From contig DASTLT010000293.1 of NCBI GenBank assembly GCA_035714625.1, positions 1 through 5,162 of the forward strand: 5,162 nt of DNA. Reading direction: 5' to 3'. The translations under genes and the position numbers were made by a program. The stretch is from GCA-003244245 sp035714625 (GTDB lineage: Bacteria > Actinomycetota > Actinomycetes > Mycobacteriales > Pseudonocardiaceae). This document shows positions 1 through 4,445 of the stretch, in pieces (positions within the stretch are counted from its first letter, which is position 1; the number at the start of each line of letters is the position of its first letter). Below the pieces are notes generated by a model. It was not told where the DNA came from. It was given only the letters and a program-made list of their open reading frames with translations, and ran no database searches.

Positions 1-171
1 GACCTCCGCCGAGAACTTGCCGTCGGGACCCACTTCCGCCGTACCGATCTCCTCATTCGTATCCCAGAGCACCTGGACCTCTGAGCATTCACACTGAGAC
101 AGGTTATACCCGCTCCCCGTAACGGTGAACTTATCCCCAGGTCTCCCCTTACTGGGATTCAAGGCCAACAC
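1..171 (-). repeat. Ig-like protein repeat 3 (residues 248-304, incomplete)
   Basis: The third unit opens with GRPGDKFTVTGSGY, then VQVLWDTNEE, and is cut by the window edge just after DGKFSAEV. The matching pattern up to the last visible residue implies that the domain is completed outside the window and that more repeats may follow. Confidence 0.75.
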
Positions 172-912
172 TGGCGGAGGCAGCACGACAAAAGTTGCCG
201 CAGCACTCTGGGCGCCGAACCTGCCTACGACCTGATGATCTCCCGGGGCCGCCGTTTGCGGCACCGAGACCTCGGTCGAAAACGTTCCATCGTTGCCCAT
301 CACTGCAGTTGTTACTTGGTTCGTATCCCACATCACCTCAACCTGGGGTGATTGACTGGCGCCAGTACAGTTGTAGTTGCAGTTGCTGTACCCACTCCCC
401 TTGACAGTGAAGTGCGTATCTATTTTCCCTTGCGGAGGAATCAGGGTCAGACTTGGTGAGGACGGTACAGTGAAGATCGCTTCGCCGCGCTCAGTATTGC
501 ATTCTGCCTCGCCGAGTATCTGATGTTTTCCGGCTGCCGCCCCCTGCGGCACATTGACCTCCATCGAAAATGTACCATCGTAGTTGATAACCTTGCTGCC
601 GAGCTGTTCATTCGCGCTACCCTTATCCCAGATCAAGGTAACCGAGTCAGGTGGACTGTAGGAGTCGAGGCGGCGGCAACTAACGTACCCGCTCCCCTCA
701 ACCGTGAATTTATCCCCGGGCTTCCCGCTGTTGGGGGTCAAAGTCAGAGTTGGTGGGGGCGGGGGCGGCTCGGTTGACCCTGCGCGGCTAAGATTCTCGG
801 CGCTATCGGCATGCGGGATGCCCATACCTGTCATAACGAGCCAGCCGGCCAACACCACTGACAACAATATGGCAGCGCACCGACCCAGTAGCCGACCACA
901 CGCGATTGTCAT
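1..912 (-). CDS. Secreted or surface protein with tandem Ig-like repeats (C-terminus cut by window edge)
   Basis: The frame is open for 304 codons from ATG at 912..910 to the window edge, with no stop, so the C-terminus is missing. A GTG directly before it (915..913) is an equally possible start. An in-frame TAG at 939..937 excludes starts further upstream, and AGGA at 925..922 lies 6 nt before the GTG and 9 nt before the ATG. Residues 1-38 look like a signal peptide: arginines at 7 and 11, a hydrophobic stretch at about 12-32, and a likely signal peptidase I site near PHADSA. A linker with six prolines (49-54) follows. Three repeats come next, at about 55-149, 154-243 and 248 onward. Each has a GxPGDKFTVxGSGY-like opening (degenerate in repeat 2), a central VxxxWD, then DGTFSxEV, and in the first two VPQxAAxGxHQ. 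This pattern suits an Ig-like or IPT/TIG-like beta-sandwich, but the family is not identified with certainty. No catalytic motif is visible. An extracellular adhesive or structural role is inference. G+C is visibly lower than in the neighbouring genes. Confidence 0.85.
   Translation of the reverse strand, partial: MTIACGRLLGRCAAILLSVVLAGWLVMTGMGIPHADSAENLSRAGSTEPPPPPPTLTLTPNSGKPGDKFTVEGSGYVSCRRLDSYSPPDSVTLIWDKGSANEQLGSKVINYDGTFSMEVNVPQGAAAGKHQILGEAECNTERGEAIFTVPSSPSLTLIPPQGKIDTHFTVKGSGYSNCNYNCTGASQSPQVEVMWDTNQVTTAVMGNDGTFSTEVSVPQTAAPGDHQVVGRFGAQSAAATFVVLPPPVLALNPSKGRPGDKFTVTGSGYNLSQCECSEVQVLWDTNEEIGTAEVGPDGKFSAEV
184..453 (-). repeat. Ig-like protein repeat 2 (residues 154-243)
   Basis: The second unit opens with GKIDTHFTVKGSGY, so the PGD of the other repeats is replaced by IDT. 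It continues with VEVMWDTN, DGTFSTEVSVPQTAAPGDHQVVG and a final ATFVV strand. The corresponding DNA core lies at 389..420 and has diverged more than those of repeats 1 and 3. The unit length of about 94-99 codons between equivalent points is typical of a single beta-sandwich domain plus linker. Confidence 0.75.
466..750 (-). repeat. Ig-like protein repeat 1 (residues 55-149)
   Basis: This is the first tandem unit of the secreted protein. It opens with GKPGDKFTVEGSGY and has VTLIWD in the middle, then DGTFSMEVNVPQ and a closing ATFTV-like strand (EAIFTV). Its variable loop after GSGY is the longest of the three. The DNA at 686..717, coding for the opening motif, matches 28 of 32 bases of the equivalent segment of repeat 3 (107..138), which points to internal duplication. 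Confidence 0.75.
799..912 (-). other. Predicted Sec signal peptide of the repeat protein
   Basis: Residues 1-38 of the left-edge gene show a short basic region (Arg7, Arg11), a hydrophobic core containing CAAILLSVVLAGWLV, and small residues near PHADSA that would suit signal peptidase I. There is no twin-arginine pair. Cys5 and Cys12 are not followed by a lipobox-like context at the end of the hydrophobic core, so a lipoprotein is unlikely. The exact cleavage point (after A35 or A38) is a guess. Confidence 0.7.
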
Positions 913-956
913 CACAAAAAATCCTATCCATGGGATCTAGCCGACAGCAGAGACCA

Positions 957-975
957 ATTGCTGAATGACAGCAAT
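957..975. promoter_or_regulatory. Inverted repeat upstream of the repeat-protein gene (7-5-7)
   Basis: On the minus strand the sequence ATTGCTG-TCATT-CAGCAAT has perfect 7-bp arms around a 5-bp spacer. It lies 42-60 bp before the GTG/ATG start of the secreted-protein gene. That is a suitable place for an operator or a 5' UTR hairpin. No convincing -35/-10 pair could be assigned around it, so the promoter itself is not located. Confidence 0.35.
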
Positions 976-1002
976 ATCCGAAGTCGCTATAAAGTGGCGG
1001 TG

Positions 1003-1020
1003 GACGAATTCTTATTCGTC
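1003..1020. promoter_or_regulatory. Inverted repeat upstream of the repeat-protein gene (7-4-7)
   Basis: The sequence GACGAAT-TCTT-ATTCGTC has perfect 7-bp arms and a 4-bp spacer. Its centre is about 45 bp upstream of the centre of the inverted repeat at 957..975. Its right end overlaps the stop codon region of a possible small ORF. It could be a regulator binding site or a short hairpin. No T-run follows on either strand, so it is a poor intrinsic terminator. Confidence 0.35.
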
Positions 1021-1146
1021 ATCGGCCGAGTAGCTTGACGGCGTAGCTCTTGGCTCGGTGGGGCTGACCGGCATGACGGGTTCTCCTGCGGCTGCGGCGG
1101 GTGAGTAATCCGCTCCAGGCTCGGTGCCTCGACGCGTCGACAACAT
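1012..1146 (-). CDS. Possible small ORF, 44 residues, unknown function
   Basis: An ATG at 1146..1144, 11 nt after the regulator's TAG stop, opens a 44-codon frame ending in TAA at 1014..1012. It has only a weak AGGGG in front of it, overlapping that stop and partly held in a GGGG/CCCC mini-hairpin. An internal in-frame ATG at 1074..1072 has a much better Shine-Dalgarno sequence (AGGAGA at 1087..1082, 7 nt away) and would give a 20-residue peptide starting MPVSPTEPR and ending SADDE. The peptide is rich in Pro, Ala and Ser with an acidic tail, and has no membrane segment or cysteine. Against it, third codon positions are only about two thirds G/C, much less biased than in the regulator, and a frame this short can arise by chance. 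Not recognised. Confidence 0.22.
   Translation of the reverse strand: MLSTRRGTEPGADYSPAAAAGEPVMPVSPTEPRATPSSYSADDE
1129..1140. repeat. 12-bp perfect palindrome TCGACGCGTCGA
   Basis: This self-complementary 12-mer begins 18 bp past the regulator's stop codon. With essentially no loop it is better read as a two-fold symmetric DNA site than as an RNA hairpin. Palindromes made of CG and TCGA are not rare in high-GC DNA, so it may be chance. Confidence 0.25.
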
Positions 1147-1157
1147 CGGGGAAACCC

Positions 1158-4034
1158 CTACGAGTGGTGGCCCTCCTCAGCCAACCGCGAGCCGATTGCG
1201 GCGCGCGCACGCACCCCCAGCTTGGCGAAGATCCGGGAAAGGTGGGCTTCCACCGTCTTGGGGCTCATGAACAGCGCCTCGGCGATCTCCCGGTTGGTCT
1301 TCCCGACAGCGACCAGTTCGGCGATCTCCCGCTCCCGATGGCTCAACGTGCCCGGCGACTGCGGCCCTGATGCGCGTCCGCCGAGCATGTGTAGCGCCCG
1401 CGTGGCGTCCGCGAGGGCGCCACGGGCCCCGCATGTGGCGAAGAGCGCCTTGGCTTGGCCCAGCTCCGCGAACGCCCGCGATCTATCGATGCCGGCCAGC
1501 GCGTTGCCCGCGAACAGGTGCGCCCGACCGGCCGCGAACCGGTTCTCCCCAGCGGTGAACTTAGCCACCGCGGCGAGGGCACCTTGGACGGCCGCAGCCG
1601 GGTCACCGACGGCGAGCAGTACTCGGGCCCGGGCCAGCAGGGCGTGTCCCACCCTGCTGGGCAAGTCCACCCCGAGACCACATGCTTCCGCCAGTTCCGC
1701 CCACTTATTGGCGGCGTCAACCTGGCCCTGCGCCAGCGCGGCGGCAACCAGGACCTCCAGAAAGAAGGGGCGATGCAGCACGTCAAGACCAGGTAGGTCC
1801 GGACCACCGCAGGCGCCGACCATCCACTCCACGCAGCGTGCCGGTTCCCCGGCGAGCAGATGCGCGATGCCCAGCACGCAGCCGGCCGCCGCCGACCACC
1901 AGTCACCGTCCTGGCCCGCCGTCTGCACGGCCCGTTCGGCGGCGCGCCGCCCAGCTTTGAGATCACCGAGCTGGACTGCGACCAGACCTTGGACCGTGAA
2001 GGCCATCGAGCTCAGCTCATCACTGGCTGCCAGCAAAGCCGCTTCGACACCGTCCGCCGCGTATTCGGCCGCCGCGTCCAGCCGCCCCAGAGATTGCAGC
2101 GCGTATGCCCCGCCGACCAGCAGATATGTATGCAGATGGCTCTGCCCGGCCATCCCACCAACGTTCAGACCGCGGTCGAAATGGCGCAGCGCGCTGTCGT
2201 GACGTTCGAGCAGGGTCTCGGACCAGCCCAGCCAGACTGCGGCGTCGAGCCGGTAAGTGAGCTCACGGGTAGTCAACCCGTCGACCAGCAGTGCCCCCGC
2301 AACCACTTGAGCACCGGCCTGAGACACCTGCCCAGCCGCATAGCTGCCCAGCGCACTCAGGCCAACGGCAACCGCCTCCAGCGCTCGATCACCATGCCGC
2401 CGGGCAAGTTCGGCGGCATCCTCGGTCAGGACACGATCGCTGGTGAACTCTCCCGCCAGCAGCGCATCGGAGGCCAGCTCCAGCTTGAGGACCGCGACCT
2501 CGCGGCCGTCCGACCCGGAAAGACCATCCAGTTCCCGGAGCAGCAGCGCCCGGGCCTGGGCATGTCGGCCGAGGAGTCGCTCGACCATCGCGCAGAACGC
2601 AACGGTCGAGGCCCGGATGGCAGGCAGCTCGTCAGACATGGTCAGCAGGACCTCGTGCAGGATCTCGCCCGCCGCGGTCAACTGCCCGGCCAGGCCGAGT
2701 GCCCGGGCGAGTGCCCGCAACAGCTCGGCCCGGCGCTGCACCGCCCCATCTGAGAGGAGCCCGAGAGCCGTCCGTAGCCACTGTGCTGAGGTGGCAGGCG
2801 CCACTGCCATCGCCTCGCGTGCCGCGTCAACGAGCAGGGCGACTGCGGCGTCATCTCCGGTCAGCGCCGATCTGGCGACATGATCAGCGCAGGCCATCGG
2901 CGGCGCTGCGTTCCGGGCCAGCGCGGTCGCGGCGCGGGCGTGCGCGTCCAATCGCCAGCCTGCGCCTGCCGAGTGATAGACCACATGACGAACCAGCGGA
3001 TGGCGATAGCGGAACCTCCGGGGCTGCTCGGTCGGACGTAACAGGTCACGCTCGACAAGCTCATCCAACCCGTCCAGAACCGCCGGTTCGGGCAACCGTG
3101 CCACGTCGGCGACCAGGGACGGATCGAACGGGTCGCCGGCGACAGCGGCCGCCCGGGCGACCAGCCGCCCGCTCGCTGAGACCGCGTCCAGCTCGGCACG
3201 CAACGCGGCCTGCGCCGATGGCAACAGCTCACCTTGTGCCGTATCGCCATCGACCTCGAACCGCGCAGCACCCCCCGCCCGGACCAGCGCATCAAGGTAA
3301 AAGGGGTTGCCGCCGCTCTCCTGGTACAGGGTCCGGCACCGCGCCGGACTCACCGACGGGCCGAGCAGTTCCCTGACCTCGGCCAAGGTCAACGGACTGA
3401 GGTCGAGCCGATCCACCCGGTCGCCGCTGTCCACCGCCCGCGCCAAGGCCGCGGCCAATTGGGCAGGCATCTGACGGGGACGGTAAGCCAGCGCCAGCAA
3501 TAACGGCGCGCGTGGTGGATTCCGCAACAGATACTCGATCAACTGGAGGGACGCCTCGTCGGCCCAATGCATGTCGTCGAGGATCAGGACCAGCCCGCCG
3601 GGACAGGCCAGCTCCTGCAGCAACACCCGCACGGCCCGGTGTAACCGGTATCGAGGTGACTCGTGCGCCGGACACTCCGGTCGCCACGCGACCAACGCTG
3701 GGAAAACAGCGGAGAGCACCACCCGGCAGTCCGGGCACACCTGCTTAAGTCGAGGTGGTTCGACCGCCGCCAAGTGATCGTCAAGAGCATCGACGAGCAC
3801 CCCGAACGGGACATTGCGCTCGAACTCGGTCGCCTGCCCACCGAGGACTACCGGTCGCTGACCACGAACCCTGGTGGACAGTTCGGCCAGCAGGCGGGTC
3901 TTTCCCATCCCCGGCTCACCAACGACCTCGAGGACTCGCATCAACGCACCGCCCGGACCTTGAAGGCTCAACTGCTGGAGCCCGTGCTCCAGCCGGGCCA
4001 ACTCGGCGTCGCGTCCCACCAGGGTTCCCCGCAT
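1158..4034 (-). CDS. LuxR-family LAL transcriptional regulator with N-terminal ATPase
   Basis: This 958-residue protein has the size and layout of the large ATP-binding LuxR (LAL) regulators, the group containing MalT and the actinomycete regulators PikD and RapH. An ATPase domain occupies about residues 1-350. It begins with LVGRDAELARLE and has a Walker A at GEPGMGKT (39-46), a Walker B at LVLILDDMHWAD (148-159), an AYRPR sensor-like strand (183-187) and the family's YRHPLVRHVVY segment (about 341-351). The middle (about 360-890) is Ala/Leu-rich helical repeat, probably TPR-like. The C-terminus (897-950) is a LuxR helix-turn-helix: LSHREREIAELVAVG, TNREIAEALFMS, then PKTVEAHLSRIFAKLGV. The start is firm: AGGAGG sits 6 nt upstream, and an in-frame TGA at 4070..4068 leaves no other ATG or GTG. 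Three leucines are encoded by TTA (131, 178, 332). By family knowledge it would bind DNA as an activator with nucleotide binding as a switch. The target genes and effector are unknown. Confidence 0.95.
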   Translation of the reverse strand: MRGTLVGRDAELARLEHGLQQLSLQGPGGALMRVLEVVGEPGMGKTRLLAELSTRVRGQRPVVLGGQATEFERNVPFGVLVDALDDHLAAVEPPRLKQVCPDCRVVLSAVFPALVAWRPECPAHESPRYRLHRAVRVLLQELACPGGLVLILDDMHWADEASLQLIEYLLRNPPRAPLLLALAYRPRQMPAQLAAALARAVDSGDRVDRLDLSPLTLAEVRELLGPSVSPARCRTLYQESGGNPFYLDALVRAGGAARFEVDGDTAQGELLPSAQAALRAELDAVSASGRLVARAAAVAGDPFDPSLVADVARLPEPAVLDGLDELVERDLLRPTEQPRRFRYRHPLVRHVVYHSAGAGWRLDAHARAATALARNAAPPMACADHVARSALTGDDAAVALLVDAAREAMAVAPATSAQWLRTALGLLSDGAVQRRAELLRALARALGLAGQLTAAGEILHEVLLTMSDELPAIRASTVAFCAMVERLLGRHAQARALLLRELDGLSGSDGREVAVLKLELASDALLAGEFTSDRVLTEDAAELARRHGDRALEAVAVGLSALGSYAAGQVSQAGAQVVAGALLVDGLTTRELTYRLDAAVWLGWSETLLERHDSALRHFDRGLNVGGMAGQSHLHTYLLVGGAYALQSLGRLDAAAEYAADGVEAALLAASDELSSMAFTVQGLVAVQLGDLKAGRRAAERAVQTAGQDGDWWSAAAGCVLGIAHLLAGEPARCVEWMVGACGGPDLPGLDVLHRPFFLEVLVAAALAQGQVDAANKWAELAEACGLGVDLPSRVGHALLARARVLLAVGDPAAAVQGALAAVAKFTAGENRFAAGRAHLFAGNALAGIDRSRAFAELGQAKALFATCGARGALADATRALHMLGGRASGPQSPGTLSHREREIAELVAVGKTNREIAEALFMSPKTVEAHLSRIFAKLGVRARAAIGSRLAEEGHHS
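1185..1346 (-). other. LuxR-type helix-turn-helix DNA-binding domain
   Basis: Residues 897-950 carry the conserved GerE/LuxR pattern. LSHRERE opens the first helix, NREIAEALFMSPKTVEAHLSRI forms the scaffold and recognition helices, and FAKLGVRARA closes it. All expected hydrophobic core positions, the invariant Glu of the first helix and the TVE-H-LSRIF-KLGV signature are present, so DNA binding should be intact. Confidence 0.93.
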
Positions 4035-4040
4035 CGAGAG

Positions 4041-4046
4041 CCTCCT
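4041..4046 (-). promoter_or_regulatory. Strong Shine-Dalgarno site of the LAL regulator
   Basis: AGGAGG on the minus strand lies 6 nt before the ATG at 4034..4032. It fixes the start together with the in-frame TGA at 4070..4068. A six-base match to the anti-SD sequence suggests efficient initiation. Confidence 0.85.
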
Positions 4047-4070
4047 CCCTCTCTCGGTGTCACCATCTCA

Positions 4071-4080
4071 CACTTTAGTG
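4071..4080. promoter_or_regulatory. Small inverted repeat and possible -10 element upstream of the LAL gene
   Basis: CACTAAAGTG on the minus strand is an inverted repeat (CACT/AGTG around AA) 37-46 bp before the start codon. It contains TAAAGT, which fits the TANNNT form of a -10 box. A TTCAAC at 4099..4094 could be a poor -35, but the 15-bp spacing is short. This is a weak promoter or operator candidate. Confidence 0.2.
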
Positions 4081-4142
4081 CGCCCGCCATCCCGTTGAAC
4101 TCGTGAGTGCGTAACAGTGTTCTGGCACCGAACGCCACTAAC

Positions 4143-4170
4143 GAGCCAGCCCTCCTGCGGAGGCTGACTC
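4143..4170. terminator. Imperfect hairpin between the hydrolase and the LAL gene
   Basis: Arms GAG-CAGCC-TCC and GGA-GGCTG-CTC pair for 11 bp around a TGC loop, with one C/A mismatch and one bulged C. No T-run follows on either strand. Actinobacterial terminators often lack one, so it may end read-through from the minus-strand hydrolase about 280 bp upstream. It may equally be a leftover or a leader structure. Confidence 0.25.
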
Positions 4171-4184
4171 GGGTAGGAGATGCT

Positions 4185-4406
4185 CGGCGGCTGAGCGTTA
4201 TTGGCCGCGCGGGCAGGGCTGCATGCATCGCCCTGCCGGCGCACTGGTACCCGGCCTGGCTGCAGATGCAACACGAGCTGGCCGCGCTGTCGTCGCGCAG
4301 CACGCACCTGATCGCCGAGCAGGCCAGCCATCACATTCATCTGGACGACCCGGACTTCGTGGTTCGCGCGGTACGCCACACCCTGCACCGCCTGATGGAA
4401 GCTGCG
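4185..4406 (+). pseudogene. Relic of the C-terminal end of an alpha/beta hydrolase
   Basis: Read on the plus strand, one frame gives a stretch that looks like the end of an actinobacterial alpha/beta hydrolase: HWYPAWLQMQHELAALSS, then STHLIAEQASHHIHLDDPD and FVVRAVRHTLHRL. The HxIHLDDP segment matches the usual position of the catalytic His and its following loop, and resembles the ELAxLSxxSxHxxAExxxHxxHLDxP pattern of that superfamily. The frame has a TGA at 4104..4106 and no start codon supported by a ribosome site. No nucleophile elbow or other N-terminal part precedes it. It also lacks a stop where the domain should end and runs on into the antisense of the neighbouring hydrolase. I infer a truncated, non-functional remnant. 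It is not a copy of the minus-strand hydrolase, whose C-terminal sequence differs. Similarity is certain for about 4242..4394; the left boundary is a guess. Confidence 0.6.
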
Positions 4407-4426
4407 CATCCAGCGCCAAAAGTGCG

Positions 4427-4440
4427 ATTCGGATCCGAAT
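4427..4440. repeat. 14-bp perfect palindrome after the hydrolase stop
   Basis: ATTCGGATCCGAAT is fully self-complementary and begins 5 bp beyond the hydrolase's TGA (minus strand). As RNA it could form ATTCG/CGAAT around GATC, followed on the minus strand by a short CTTTT, a weak terminator at best. It also sits close to where the plus-strand hydrolase similarity ends, so it may mark a rearrangement junction or be a protein-binding site. Confidence 0.45.
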
Positions 4441-4445
4441 GGAGC

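Noticed and set aside
149..331. 60-residue minus-strand open frame, and plus-strand open frames at 195..404, 523..777 and 704..940
   Set aside because: All are alternative frames over the signal-peptide repeat protein, whose repeats align in one uninterrupted frame from 912 to 1.
1052..1126. Direct repeat GGCTCGGTG at 1052..1060 and 1118..1126
   Set aside because: Nine bases in GC-rich DNA can recur by chance, and there is no extended flanking identity or insertion-like context.
1147..1158. GGGG-AAA-CCCC mini-hairpin overlapping the LAL stop codon as a terminator
   Set aside because: The stem is only 4 bp and no T-run follows. I kept it only as a remark about the small ORF's weak ribosome site.
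1222..3376. Long plus-strand open frames (for example 1222..2202, 1860..2753, 2699..3376)
   Set aside because: They lie antisense to the LAL gene, whose domains are unmistakable. Their products are low-complexity Arg/Pro/Ala/Ser-rich translations with no domain motif, as expected opposite a GC-biased gene.
4068..4409. Minus-strand 113-residue open frame between the hydrolase and the LAL gene
   Set aside because: It is antisense to the plus-strand hydrolase relic, which explains its openness. It has no domain motif and would cover the likely upstream control region of the regulator.
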